In this document: in pieces, positions 31,376-40,031 of the stretch
Layout of the letters: every line of letters starts with the position of its first letter
How positions within the stretch are numbered: position 1 is the stretch's first letter
Source of the DNA: a virus
Virus record (IMG/VR): IMGVR_UViG_3300031920_000068
Coordinates: 1 to 44,451 of that record
Strand: one strand, 5' to 3'
DNA length: 44,451 nucleotides
Made by a program: the position numbers and the translations under genes
The notes under the pieces: model-generated
Told to the model about the DNA's origin: nothing
The model's input: only the letters and a program-made list of their open reading frames with translations
The model's database searches: none

Positions 31376-33498
31376 AATTCACATTCAAATCTGGAATTGG
31401 AAGCAGCATCACGCGGCCTTCTATTGGCCCTCTGCCGCCGGTTCGTCCTCCAGGGGGCGCTGCTCACCCGTCGTCCATTACTGGGCCTGTGGCGTCAGCT
31501 ACGGGGGGTGGCACGGTGCTCGGGGCCACTATTCCCATCATGTACGGTGAAACTAGAATCAAAGGGTTCCTTGCGCTCGCAGAACGCTATGATGAGATGC
31601 TTACGTTGGTGTGGGTCTTGTGTTCTGGAGAGTGCGCAATACCATTAGCAACTGAATGCTATCTTAACAATGAATTAGTTGATTCTGGCGGCGGTAGTTA
31701 TCTTGATTATATAGTTGCAACAAGCTCAGCTCCTGGTTCTGTGTCGCAAGGTGGAGCAATAATGCCAGTAATGTCATGGCTTAACACTGAGTCAGGCACA
31801 ACTGATTACTCATTCTTATATCCAGGGCAAACAATATTTGCAGCTCGCATCAATACGTTACTTGCAGACTTAACATCGTTTAATCTTGAGTGGGATGGCA
31901 ATGGTAGAAGGTTCGCTGATTTCAGGACACCTTATACAGTTGCAGCACATAAGAATCCAGTGTTAATCGCATGGGACATCCTTACGTCAGAATGGCCCTG
32001 GCCCGGGGTGCTGAATGATGAACTAGATCCATCGCTTAATTTAGATATTGACATTGATCAGTGGACTGAATGGGCTGATTGGTGCGATGGGACTACAGTT
32101 TACAAATATGATTACACAACAAAAGTTCGTGATCCAATTGGTGTTGCTCTTGGAAGACCACGCTGGGAGTTCAATGGCGTTGTTAAGAATACTAATCCGT
32201 GGGATGCAGCAAACGCAGTACTTTCTAATTCATTTTTAACTCTCGTGAATGTTAACGGAAGAGTGCAAATTAGAGCAGAAGCTGACGTTACTCCATCTGA
32301 TGTATACATACCAGAGGGACGCTTTTTAAGTCATGTAGAGATCAATGATGCTGATCCAAATACGATACCAACTGAAATGGAAGTTGCTTTTATAGCAGCG
32401 GAGAACTATTCAGAATGCAAGATCGTATACCAAAGACCGTCAGTTCCAGGGGAGTATGTAAAATTAGCCTCGACGCTTTATGGATGCAACTTGCAAAGTC
32501 AAGCGTTAAGATGGGCAGAACAATCGGCAAAGATATACCGGGAGCGGTGGAGCGTAAAGTTTCTTGCAGGAACAGAGGTTGCAAACGCCGCACCTGGAGA
32601 TATTATCGAGGCTTACTTACCATATGGATTCGGAGACACATTCATTAGAGTGATGTCTATAATTGCACAGCACGACAAGGGTAAGTATCAGATAATGGGG
32701 AGGCTTGTTCTTGAGTCTGTTGAATCAGTTGATCTTGGTTCAACGTATAGCCCAGAGAATCCTGATGGTGGGTGGTCAACTGGAACTCCTAATGTACCGC
32801 GTAATTTTTTGATAAATGTTTATTCAAAAAAATCATCTAGAGACACGTATGCACCAATGATTAACGTATCATGGGATCCTCCGCTATCAGGGCCGCGAGT
32901 TAGATTCTATGAACTGAAACAGGAATCAACTATCATTGCAAGAGTGTTTGGTGTAAAATGGTCTGGCCCTGTAATGGATACTCAATCAAGTGCTAGATTT
33001 TATGTGAGTGCAGTTGGATTTAATGGAACAGAAAGTACACTCGTAATGTCTAGAGCAGTTAATCTTGACGTTGGGTTTGTTTCTGGTATTGGCGGAACTC
33101 CAGTTGGCGGTGGGAGTGGCTTAGATGGTGGTGTTCTGGTTTTTAATGATAGTGTTGGTGAATATCAACCTGTTGTTCATCCACATAACTTTGAATTACA
33201 TTCTCTCATTGTTCAAGCTGGTCTTACAGTAAGTAATACTGGATCTATAAATGCAGCAGGAGATAGTGAAATAGTAAGTGCAATAGCAACACCAACAAGT
33301 CTCGTTCCAAGCACTTTGAATTATTTTGTTAACAGGGCGCTGTCGACGCCGCCTTATACTTTCCAAATAGAGCAGGGATACGCATTAGCGTACCCTGTTT
33401 CATACGATGTTGTTGTTGGGATAACAGAATCATTCGGCGCTTATGATCCAGACAGTGGCAATGGATTAACAATTGAAGAGGAGATTAACACATCATGA
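31372..33498 (+). CDS. Tail tip attachment protein (gpJ/GTA hub-like) with FN3-like domain
   Basis: The 708-aa protein has a Gly/Pro-rich N-terminus with GTVLGATIPIMYGETRIKG (about 48-66), the usual start of tip hub proteins. It continues through KNPVLIAWDILTSEWPWPGV, YDYTTKVRDPIGVALG, NPWDAANAVLSNSFLTLVNV and APGDIIEAYLPYGFGDTFIR, as in J-like hubs. Residues about 480-570 look like a fibronectin type III domain (PMINVSWDPPLSGPRVRFYE). A Gly-rich linker and C-terminal region joins fibres. The first 150 bases are more G+C-rich than the rest. Confidence 0.75.
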   Translation: MKFTFKSGIGSSITRPSIGPLPPVRPPGGAAHPSSITGPVASATGGGTVLGATIPIMYGETRIKGFLALAERYDEMLTLVWVLCSGECAIPLATECYLNNELVDSGGGSYLDYIVATSSAPGSVSQGGAIMPVMSWLNTESGTTDYSFLYPGQTIFAARINTLLADLTSFNLEWDGNGRRFADFRTPYTVAAHKNPVLIAWDILTSEWPWPGVLNDELDPSLNLDIDIDQWTEWADWCDGTTVYKYDYTTKVRDPIGVALGRPRWEFNGVVKNTNPWDAANAVLSNSFLTLVNVNGRVQIRAEADVTPSDVYIPEGRFLSHVEINDADPNTIPTEMEVAFIAAENYSECKIVYQRPSVPGEYVKLASTLYGCNLQSQALRWAEQSAKIYRERWSVKFLAGTEVANAAPGDIIEAYLPYGFGDTFIRVMSIIAQHDKGKYQIMGRLVLESVESVDLGSTYSPENPDGGWSTGTPNVPRNFLINVYSKKSSRDTYAPMINVSWDPPLSGPRVRFYELKQESTIIARVFGVKWSGPVMDTQSSARFYVSAVGFNGTESTLVMSRAVNLDVGFVSGIGGTPVGGGSGLDGGVLVFNDSVGEYQPVVHPHNFELHSLIVQAGLTVSNTGSINAAGDSEIVSAIATPTSLVPSTLNYFVNRALSTPPYTFQIEQGYALAYPVSYDVVVGITESFGAYDPDSGNGLTIEEEINTS

Positions 33499-33830
33499 TT
33501 AAAGCATCAATTAATGAGTTTGGACAACTTTTTCCAAATGCTGTTGTCGCCATTGAAAAGATAGTGATAAGACGTAGTCCTACTGCTAAATCTGGATATG
33601 TTATTGTGGCTATTACAAAAGCATGGGCCAGTAAAGAGGCTATGAATAATAACGCACAACATATAAAGTCAATAACTCATATTATATCAGAGTGTGAAGA
33701 GTCAGCCGCCCCAGCAGGTCACGTTAGCATGAGTAAAATCGTTGATGGTAAAGCTGGACTTTGCATCATTGAAGACATTGAAGAAGCATTACTAACACTG
33801 CCGCAATTTGTCGGTGCAACCATTATTTAG
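33495..33830 (+). CDS. Hypothetical tail-region protein
   Basis: The 111-aa, alpha/beta protein (MIKASINEFGQLFPNAVVAI...) contains AQHIKSITHIISECEESAAP and a C-terminal CIIEDIEEALLTLPQFVGAT. No family recognised. Unlike its neighbours it does not look like a fibre; a small tail chaperone or accessory is possible. It overlaps the tip gene by 4 nt. Confidence 0.55.
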   Translation: MIKASINEFGQLFPNAVVAIEKIVIRRSPTAKSGYVIVAITKAWASKEAMNNNAQHIKSITHIISECEESAAPAGHVSMSKIVDGKAGLCIIEDIEEALLTLPQFVGATII

Positions 33831-33839
33831 GAGGATCGT

Positions 33840-34151
33840 ATGGCAACTGTAGTCGCAACTTTTTCTGGAAATCTTACTGATACGTCAAATGTGGCTACTG
33901 CCGCAAACCCTGCGACTAAACCAGTATTAATGATTTATGGTGGAGCTGGTGGATATGTTAAGGTATCTGTTGCAGTTCGTGCTGTTGCTTCATCAAATGC
34001 TGTAATGACAGAAATATCACCTGCTGTAAAGGCTGGTGAAACTATTCAGTGGACACCGGAGTTATTTAAATCACCATTTCATGAAGTTATCGTGACAACT
34101 ACTGGATACGGTACTGTTACTGGGATTATCGTACAGCTTGTAGAGGTTTGA
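33840..34151 (+). CDS. Small beta-sandwich tail-region protein
   Basis: The 103-aa, uncharged, Val/Thr/Ala-rich protein (MATVVATFSGNLTDTSNVAT...) with GGAGGYVKVSVAVRAVASSN and a C-terminal TTTGYGTVTGIIVQLVEV. It resembles other short phage structural proteins of this locus in composition, not by a named domain. GGAGG lies 7 nt upstream of its ATG. A decoration or fibre-associated role is inferred. Confidence 0.55.
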   Translation: MATVVATFSGNLTDTSNVATAANPATKPVLMIYGGAGGYVKVSVAVRAVASSNAVMTEISPAVKAGETIQWTPELFKSPFHEVIVTTTGYGTVTGIIVQLVEV

Positions 34152-34152
34152 T

Positions 34153-35055
34153 ATGCCATGGGACATTTGGAATGCATGGAGTGGGAGTTGGGGAGGCAGC
34201 ATGTCCACCTCCGCCTCAGTCGCCGCACCATCCGAAGGCGAGACGATCAACGCCGGCGCCGACCTAACGGTGACGTTGGATGTGGATACTTTGCCGTCGA
34301 ATTTGGTACTCAATCCAGGGTTTGAAGCTGCAGGTGCTGGCGATCCTGATTTCTTTGAAGATTGGGTAGAGACGGCAGTTACGGGGACAATTGCCGATGA
34401 GGGAGTCGATGTAAAAAGCGGCTCCCACGCAGTAAAGTTGACATCGTTAGTTGGTGACCTTTGCCAGGTGCGTCAAATTATTTCTGTAACAGCAGGGAGA
34501 ATTTTAGAAGCGTCTTCGTGGGCGCATGGTGACGGCTCATCTGGCGGTGAATCCTATAATCGGACGCAACCGAGTTTTAATTTATTGGACAATTCGGCAA
34601 CGGGGAGTGGTACATCATACATACGAATTTCGGCTGGCCCGAAAGTAATTCCTGTTGGAGATGATATATACAATTTTGTCACAAGGGGACTTGCCGCGAC
34701 CGCGAACTCATCCTATTTTGATGACACGGCCTTCTCCGAGCCCGTCTGCCTCGACGTGCGCCGAACCGACGATGACAACAAATGGCATGTCGTCGTGGAT
34801 ACCAACGGCCGCCCGGTGCTGTACGAGCGGATCAGCGGCACGGATAATCCGCGGATTGTCGGGATCGACGGGGACCACACCAACGGCGACACGATAGAGA
34901 TCATCTGCAACGGTGACGACTACACGCTCAACATTGCATCAGTGCAGATCGGCACCTACAACGGGGCATCGGCGCTGTCTAGTGCGACGATCGTCTATCT
35001 CAAACAGATTGGGTCCGGCGCTGCGGTGTCTGATCTGACAGCGGATTGGAGCTGA
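34153..35055 (+). CDS. Putative receptor-binding protein with carbohydrate-binding-like domain
   Basis: The 300-aa protein (start 34153, or 34201 where GGGGAGGCAGC precedes ATG). NLVLNPGFEAAGAGDPDFFE (about 54-73) is the opening motif of CBM4/9-like jelly-roll domains, with SGSHAVKLTSL and FDDTAFSEPVCLDVRR closing a first sandwich. A second beta domain follows (DNKWHVVVDTNGRPVLYERI, EIICNGDDYTLNIASVQIGT). It would bind surface glycans. From about 34200 the codons are clearly richer in G+C than in the preceding genes, hinting at recent exchange. Confidence 0.62.
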   Translation: MPWDIWNAWSGSWGGSMSTSASVAAPSEGETINAGADLTVTLDVDTLPSNLVLNPGFEAAGAGDPDFFEDWVETAVTGTIADEGVDVKSGSHAVKLTSLVGDLCQVRQIISVTAGRILEASSWAHGDGSSGGESYNRTQPSFNLLDNSATGSGTSYIRISAGPKVIPVGDDIYNFVTRGLAATANSSYFDDTAFSEPVCLDVRRTDDDNKWHVVVDTNGRPVLYERISGTDNPRIVGIDGDHTNGDTIEIICNGDDYTLNIASVQIGTYNGASALSSATIVYLKQIGSGAAVSDLTADWS

Positions 35056-35057
35056 TT

Positions 35058-35330
35058 ATGGTTCATGGTGAACTTTTCTGCCAAGTGATTATCGAACAAG
35101 AGACGTTCGATGACGATGGAAACAGCCTCGGCATACAGCCGGTCAATCCTCACGTCATCACAGCCACGCGCCACGGGTTGAGAGTAAGTGACCGCACATC
35201 TGCGAAGGCGGCTGATAGGTCGCTGAGTCCAAACATCGAGAGTTTCTATTGCTCTGCGAATACGGCGGGGCCGTTCGAGAGCGCCGATGCTGACCCGGAG
35301 ATAGGAGTAATTTGGTATGAGCAAGCCTAG
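35058..35330 (+). CDS. Hypothetical protein of the receptor-binding region
   Basis: ATG 35058 lies 2 nt past the previous stop. The 90-aa product (MVHGELFCQVIIEQETFDDD...) is acidic and beta-like, with SIVLNIES-like strands lacking motifs I know. Its base composition matches the G+C-rich island of 34200-35500. It overlaps the next small frame by 14 nt. Confidence 0.55.
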   Translation: MVHGELFCQVIIEQETFDDDGNSLGIQPVNPHVITATRHGLRVSDRTSAKAADRSLSPNIESFYCSANTAGPFESADADPEIGVIWYEQA

Positions 35331-35493
35331 AGACGAAGAACTTACAATACCGATGGTGATTGAGTTACGGAATATTGCCATCAGCCTCGGCATGGAGACC
35401 GACGACGCAGCCGAACTATTCGTCGCCAACAACGACCGAGAGAGTACCGCCCGTGGAATGGAAGAGTGGACGAGAGGAAACCGACCGCAGTGA
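35317..35493 (+). CDS. Small helical protein (58 aa)
   Basis: ATG 35317 with GGAG about 9 nt upstream opens a frame to TGA 35493: MSKPRDEELTIPMVIELRNI, then AISLGMETDDAAELFVANND. It is acidic and helical, of the type seen for tail-fibre accessory or helix-turn-helix-like small phage proteins. It overlaps both neighbours, typical of tightly packed coding sequence. Function unknown. Confidence 0.5.
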   Translation: MSKPRDEELTIPMVIELRNIAISLGMETDDAAELFVANNDRESTARGMEEWTRGNRPQ

Positions 35494-35576
35494 AAACCCT
35501 CGACGGATGGCATGACAACCACTCAGACGCAACGCCACGAGAGTTTGGCGAGGCGTTCAAGGCTTTCATTCAGTGA
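35490..35576 (+). CDS. Candidate 28-aa micro-protein
   Basis: A GTG at 35490 overlaps the previous stop (GTGA) and gives KTLDGWHDNHSDATPREFG then EAFKAFIQ. The sequence is not low complexity and has the same codon style as the preceding frame. It could be a real micro-protein, or the decayed 3' end of a larger gene. Confidence 0.35.
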   Translation: MKTLDGWHDNHSDATPREFGEAFKAFIQ

Positions 35577-35617
35577 AAATAAGAACAAGTTAAAACATTT
35601 ATTTAATAGGAGGGAAA

Positions 35618-35980
35618 ATGTCAAGAGAATATGAGGCATCATTACCAATTAAACAGGGCGCAAATCTAAAATATAAAATCACATGGTCAGTAGACGGAAC
35701 ACCCGTTAACTTATCATCTGGATTTACAGCAGCATGTCAAGTTCGTAATGGAATTGACGGATCAACTGCAATACTTGATCTCACAAGTGCAGGTGGAACT
35801 ATCACATTAAGCGCACTAGGAGTTATCTATCTTCTTGCTACAGCAGCAGTGACAGCGGCAATCACTGGACTTGAAACAGGGGATGGCGTTTGGGATCTTG
35901 AAATAACTGAAACTGCTACTGGATTTGTTACAAATCTTATTGGTGGTCCTGTTGACTTCACTCAAGAGGTAACGCGATGA
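35618..35980 (+). CDS. Tail fibre adaptor-like protein
   Basis: The 120-aa beta protein has LPIKQGANLKYKITWSVDGT (about 9-28), ACQVRNGIDGSTAILDLTSA and TGDGVWDLEITETATGFVTN. The opening (P-x-x-Q-G-x-x-x-x-x-x-x-W) is typical of small upper-baseplate/fibre adaptor domains found just before fibre genes. GGAGGGAAA precedes the ATG. The fibre gene overlaps by 4 nt. Confidence 0.65.
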   Translation: MSREYEASLPIKQGANLKYKITWSVDGTPVNLSSGFTAACQVRNGIDGSTAILDLTSAGGTITLSALGVIYLLATAAVTAAITGLETGDGVWDLEITETATGFVTNLIGGPVDFTQEVTR

Positions 35981-37983
35981 GTGTAACGATTGACGTAACG
36001 AGTACCAAAGTGATTGAAGTTGGTGATAGTTCTAGTGAAGTCACAATAGAGCAAATTGTCAATGAGATTGTTATTGAAGGTTCTACGTCAGTCGTTGAGG
36101 TTGCTACTACTCAAGTAGAGATAATTGTTTCACCAATTGTAAATGAAGTTGTTATTGACACTGGTGGAGGCGGCATTGGTGGGGCAACAACATTTGATGA
36201 ACTTGACGATACTCCTGGATCAAAAGTAGGACAAGATGGTAAAGCTGTAGTCGTTGATGAGGCCACTAATGAACTCAAATACGTCACGTTACCAGGAGGA
36301 ACCTCATACGCTTTTGACGATCTCTCTGATACTCCAGCGAACAAAACTGGTAGTGCTCTTAAAGGAGTTGCTGTCAACGCTGGTGCTACTGATCTTGAAT
36401 ATGTTGACTTTGTTTTAGATACTGCATTTCAACTTCACGCTCTAAATACAGCTAATCCTCATTCAGTAACAGCGTCACAATCAGGAGCCGATACTATTGG
36501 TAGTGCAGCGGCAGTTCAGGCTAACTTAGATACGCATGAGGCTGACACAGCTAACCCACACGCGGTTACAGCGGCGCAGGCAGGCGCAGACGCAGTAGGG
36601 AGCGCGGACGACGTACAGGACAACCTAGACACCCATGAAGTTGACTTAGCAAACCCACATGAGGTAACGCAAGCTCAAGTTGGAGCACTTGAAAATCAAG
36701 AGTACATTACAGGTAAGACGACAGGAGCAGTTGTTGAGAATTTGATAGGTATTGATGGATCAGATAAAACAGTTGTTGGAAATGAATCAACTGACATGCT
36801 ATTAATTGGTAGTGTAACCAGACCAGCATATAAGAGTTTATTATCGTCATCTGATATCGCTTTGTTATCTGATGTTAATGCTCATGCGAATAATACAAGC
36901 AATCCACACCATACTACATTCGATCTTTTAGATGATGTAACGTCACCTAAGCTCGCATATTCTAGGCAAGGAGTCACTGTTAATAATGGTGGAACTGCAC
37001 TAATATACGAGTGGGTCATAAAAGCTGATGGATCTATAGAGCTTACTGCTGATTGGGACTGTGGTTCGTTTGGAATTAAAGTCCCATACGTTGACTTTGA
37101 TATATCCTATTCAGATAGCGTTGTCGAGGGAAGACAACAGTGGAATAGCGATGATGGAACATTAGAAGTTGGACTGCCAGGAGGCAATGTAGTAGGACAG
37201 CTTCTACAAGAGCTTCTAGTTCGTGTAAAAAATACATCAGGAGCGCAGATTGATAACGGATCAGTAGTAGTGCTAGCTGGAGCGACTGGACATCGTCCAG
37301 AAGTTGGACTTGCTGATGCGTCAGACGTGGCGTTATCAGGAGCTATTGCATTAGCAACAGAAGATATTGCAAGTAGTCAACTTGGATATTCAAACATTGG
37401 TGTTGGAATTGTTAGAGATGTTGATACGTCCAAATGGACTAGTACTACTCCTCTATATCTTTCAGCAACTACACCAGGCGCATTAACTGATACTATTCCA
37501 GATGCGCCAAACACTAATGCACAAGTTGGATTTGTTATTTATCAACATGCGACTGAGGGAAGTATTTATTTCTTTCCTAATATAAAACCGCGCTTAACTG
37601 AGCTTTCTGATGTTACACACACTGAAGGATCAGTGGGCGACCTACTTGTTGTAGAGTCTAGCGATGTTAAAGCATATCAAACACCTGCTGAAATTGGGAT
37701 CATATCTACAGTTTCAACAAAGACGGCGAACTACACCATGACAGCCGCACCTGAAACGGTGTTAGCTGATACATCAGGCGGCGCGTTTACAGTAAAACTA
37801 CCTGCTGCTGATGTAAGTATTGGTCGCGTTTGTACAGTAACTAAAATAGCTTCATCTACAAATGCTGTCACGTTTAGTGGAAATCGTGGTGAGTTAATAG
37901 CCGGTGTCGCGTCCTGGGATATTACGGGGCAGTGGGACAGTATGAGTGTTGAGAGTAATGGGACGTATTGGGTGTTCAAATGA
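35977..37983 (+). CDS. Tail fibre protein with NPHxVT repeats
   Basis: In the 668-aa protein the N-terminal Val/Ile-rich beta region (1-60) is followed by FDELDDTPGS and FDDLSDTPAN repeats. Three 33-residue units beginning NPH(S/A/E)VT (36454, 36553 and 36652, exactly 99 nt apart) include the LDTHE(A/V)D pattern of phage fibre repeat families, with a further NPHHTTFDLLDDV later. The C-terminal half is a beta-structured fibre region with a final APETVLADTSGGAFTVKLPA domain common at fibre ends. It forms trimeric fibres for host contact. Confidence 0.82.
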   Translation: MSVTIDVTSTKVIEVGDSSSEVTIEQIVNEIVIEGSTSVVEVATTQVEIIVSPIVNEVVIDTGGGGIGGATTFDELDDTPGSKVGQDGKAVVVDEATNELKYVTLPGGTSYAFDDLSDTPANKTGSALKGVAVNAGATDLEYVDFVLDTAFQLHALNTANPHSVTASQSGADTIGSAAAVQANLDTHEADTANPHAVTAAQAGADAVGSADDVQDNLDTHEVDLANPHEVTQAQVGALENQEYITGKTTGAVVENLIGIDGSDKTVVGNESTDMLLIGSVTRPAYKSLLSSSDIALLSDVNAHANNTSNPHHTTFDLLDDVTSPKLAYSRQGVTVNNGGTALIYEWVIKADGSIELTADWDCGSFGIKVPYVDFDISYSDSVVEGRQQWNSDDGTLEVGLPGGNVVGQLLQELLVRVKNTSGAQIDNGSVVVLAGATGHRPEVGLADASDVALSGAIALATEDIASSQLGYSNIGVGIVRDVDTSKWTSTTPLYLSATTPGALTDTIPDAPNTNAQVGFVIYQHATEGSIYFFPNIKPRLTELSDVTHTEGSVGDLLVVESSDVKAYQTPAEIGIISTVSTKTANYTMTAAPETVLADTSGGAFTVKLPAADVSIGRVCTVTKIASSTNAVTFSGNRGELIAGVASWDITGQWDSMSVESNGTYWVFK

Positions 37984-38729
37984 GTTATTACGGAAGTACT
38001 ATTTTCGGGCTTGAGGTATCACAGGGTAAAATTGACGGCTGGTCATCAGTCAACAAATTCGGAGAGAACCAGGACATCGCGTCAGGCGCGACCGAGGACA
38101 TCTGGGACGGGGGCGGGACATACGTTTACCCGACGACCGCTGATATCACTCATGTGTCTATGGCCGTCGATCAGACAGCAATGAGGGGCGAGACTATCGA
38201 GGTGCAGGGGCTTGATGTCAATTGGGCGCTCACTGTCCAAGATGTCGTACTCGACGCATCTGATACTACGACTGCCGTAGCTCTGACAACTGCTCTATTG
38301 AGGATCTTCCGCATGAAGGTCAACGCAAATGTCGTCACTGATCAAGACCTTGCCGCTCATAATCTCGGAGATACGCAAGACTACGCAATCATTCTGGCCG
38401 GCAACAACCAGACGCTGATGAGCCTCTACACGGTCCCGGCCGGGAAGACAGCCTACATTGTCAAGTTCTACGTCTCTCAGAGTCGGGCCACCAACAAAGA
38501 CCCTGACGCGGTCAACGTCCGGTCGTGGGCCAGGGACAACGTCAACGGATATGAGTTCCAGCTCAAGCACTCAATGAACCTCGCATCCGGTGGGGTAACA
38601 GCATTCGAGCGGACCTTTGGGATACCATTGAAAATGGGTGAAAAGACAGACCTGAAAATGTCGGCAACAGCGATCGGTGATATTGCTTTCGTTTCCGCTG
38701 GGTTTGATCTGTACTTGCTAGACAACTAA
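37980..38729 (+). CDS. Putative receptor-binding or fibre-tip protein
   Basis: ATG 37980 overlaps the fibre stop (ATGA). The 249-aa beta-rich protein begins MSYYGSTIFGLEVSQGKIDG, with NKFGENQDIASGATEDIWDG (about 30-49), AMRGETIEVQGLDVNWALTV and QTLMSLYTVPAGKTAYIVKF (about 141-160). Proteins of this plan recur in phage structural regions; a tip or host-range protein is an inference from position at the end of the late unit. It is noticeably richer in G+C than the fibre gene, suggesting exchange. Confidence 0.62.
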   Translation: MSYYGSTIFGLEVSQGKIDGWSSVNKFGENQDIASGATEDIWDGGGTYVYPTTADITHVSMAVDQTAMRGETIEVQGLDVNWALTVQDVVLDASDTTTAVALTTALLRIFRMKVNANVVTDQDLAAHNLGDTQDYAIILAGNNQTLMSLYTVPAGKTAYIVKFYVSQSRATNKDPDAVNVRSWARDNVNGYEFQLKHSMNLASGGVTAFERTFGIPLKMGEKTDLKMSATAIGDIAFVSAGFDLYLLDN

Positions 38730-38737
38730 TATAAGAA

Positions 38738-38758
38738 TACCCTCCAGCTTAAAGGGTA
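38738..38758 (-). terminator. Weak leftward terminator candidate
   Basis: Leftward TACCCT (38758-38753) and AGGGTA (38743-38738) make a 6-bp hairpin followed by a T-rich ATTCTTATATT. It would end the lysis unit after the o-spanin gene. The stem is short. Confidence 0.35.
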
Positions 38759-38770
38759 GTTCCCTCCTAT

Positions 38771-38798
38771 GACTCGGTGTGCTGGCATCGGGTCTTTT
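38771..38798 (+). terminator. Intrinsic terminator of the late unit
   Basis: GACTCGGTG (38771-38779), loop TGCTGG, CATCGGGTC (38786-38794) then TTTT. The 9-bp stem includes two G-U pairs. It follows the last late gene by about 40 nt, and its T-run overlaps the stop codon of the converging spanin gene. Confidence 0.7.
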
Positions 38799-39123
38799 AC
38801 TGTATAGAATTATTACTTGCTTCTACGCGACGAGTAATAGAATCTGCCCATACCTCTAGTCGCAGTACATAGCTGTTGATCTTAACAAGAATATCTTCAA
38901 TGGTTTCATCAGTTCTCCACATGGGCTTAGATGATCGCACTGGGATAATGATTTCTTTTTGTTGCTCATGTACTGGCTTCTCAATAACGTCTGGCATCTT
39001 TATTGGTTCTTGTTGTGTTACAGTTCTACATCCAACATTCATTGATATGACTATAATAAGACAAGCTATCCAAATTGTAATAAGAAGCAAATATCCTGCG
39101 CACTCTGCTTTTTTTCTATTCAA
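38797..39123 (-). CDS. Outer-membrane spanin (Rz1-like) candidate
   Basis: The frame overlaps the i-spanin 3' end. No good ATG exists nearby; I place the start at TTG 39123 (about 108 aa), but the frame is open to 39297. It has a hydrophobic segment YLLLITIWIACLIIVISMN followed by GC (a possible lipobox N-V-G-C, imperfect at -3), then a Pro/Gln-rich periplasmic part and an amphipathic C-terminus. A small lipoprotein overlapping or next to a coiled-coil membrane protein is the Rz/Rz1 spanin arrangement, which fuses inner and outer membranes at lysis in Gram-negative hosts. Confidence 0.6.
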   Translation of the reverse strand: MNRKKAECAGYLLLITIWIACLIIVISMNVGCRTVTQQEPIKMPDVIEKPVHEQQKEIIIPVRSSKPMWRTDETIEDILVKINSYVLRLEVWADSITRRVEASNNSIQ

Positions 39124-39568
39124 TTGCCGCACCAAGTATTGAGCCTGCAAAAGCGCGTATCTTGTTCTCAACGGACTCTGCCCTTCTAATTGCATTCTCC
39201 GACCTGCCCTGCTCGTCTTCGAGATCCCGTAAGCCTTCACGATCTCGCTCGTTTGCCAGTCTCGTAAGCTCAGAAAATCTAACGCTTGATTCTTCATGCT
39301 TTAACATCCATTCTGCTACTGCATCCTGTTGTTTGATTGATTCCTCTGCGACATCTTCACATGTAATTCTATCTTGCTCTCTTATGGTGTCACATGTTTC
39401 AATATCTATTTTTAATCCATCAACTTTTGATTCAAGTTTTGAGATGCTTCCACTCTGTACCTTAATGACAGAGTACATAGATCCCATCCCCATCAACGCA
39501 AGAACTAAAACAACACTAGCGCCAGACGCTATACCCTTCCACTCTTTGAGTATAAATGTTAGAATCAT
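39116..39568 (-). CDS. Inner-membrane spanin (Rz-like)
   Basis: ATG 39568 makes an ATGA overlap with the holin candidate. The 150-aa protein has a short basic N-terminus, a transmembrane segment GASVVLVLALMGMGSMYSVI (about 16-35), then a long charged periplasmic coiled coil (about 38-140, including SKLESKVDGLKIDIETCD). This is the class II i-spanin plan. The partner gene begins inside or just at its end, 8 nt overlap with the chosen start. Confidence 0.75.
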   Translation of the reverse strand: MILTFILKEWKGIASGASVVLVLALMGMGSMYSVIKVQSGSISKLESKVDGLKIDIETCDTIREQDRITCEDVAEESIKQQDAVAEWMLKHEESSVRFSELTRLANERDREGLRDLEDEQGRSENAIRRAESVENKIRAFAGSILGAAIE

Positions 39569-39825
39569 TTTCCACTCCCAGGAAATGGTGACCACTTCTG
39601 TATAACATTCATGCCAAGATACCAACCACTCACTGCAAACACAGCATAACTCCACATTGCAACGTAAGAAATTGTTGCCTCTTTCCATACATCAACTGGT
39701 ATAATACTCTTGACAAGAAATACGCTACCAGTAATAAATAAAAGACCATATATGAATGTGTAAAGTGCAATCATCCAAAGTGTTAGTTTCCATTTCCTAC
39801 TTATTGTTTGATCTTGCTCAGACAT
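39565..39825 (-). CDS. Holin candidate (two TM segments)
   Basis: The 86-aa protein has a charged N-terminus (MSEQDQTISRKWK), TM1 LWMIALYTFIYGLLFITGSV (about 16-35), TM2 SYVAMWSYAVFAVSGWYLGM (about 53-72) and a short basic tail. Size, two membrane passes and place beside the spanins suit a class II holin or antiholin. A one-TM protein at the head of the unit (40776) is the other membrane component, so which of the two is the pore former is open. Confidence 0.62.
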   Translation of the reverse strand: MSEQDQTISRKWKLTLWMIALYTFIYGLLFITGSVFLVKSIIPVDVWKEATISYVAMWSYAVFAVSGWYLGMNVIQKWSPFPGSGK

Positions 39826-40031
39826 GATGAAATCTCCCTTGCTATATCTTCTGCTCGTTCAATGTCACAACTGATAACTGAATCTGCTAATCGTTTTGCT
39901 ATGTTACGCCATCGATGTTCTGCTTTCCTGGCTCTGTCAATTCTTGACTTCCATTCAAGGACTAGAGCCTCCTCGAACGCTTTACTTCTATTAGTCTTGC
40001 TGACCTCACGCTTTATTAATGGTTGAACCAT
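39801..40031 (-). CDS. Small charged protein in the lysis unit
   Basis: The 76-aa, strongly helical protein is rich in Arg/Lys/Glu (SRIDRARKAEHRWRNIAKRL), with no membrane segment or known motif. It overlaps neighbours by 16 and 25 nt. It may be a regulator of lysis or an unrelated passenger. Confidence 0.58.
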   Translation of the reverse strand: MVQPLIKREVSKTNRSKAFEEALVLEWKSRIDRARKAEHRWRNIAKRLADSVISCDIERAEDIAREISSCLSKIKQ

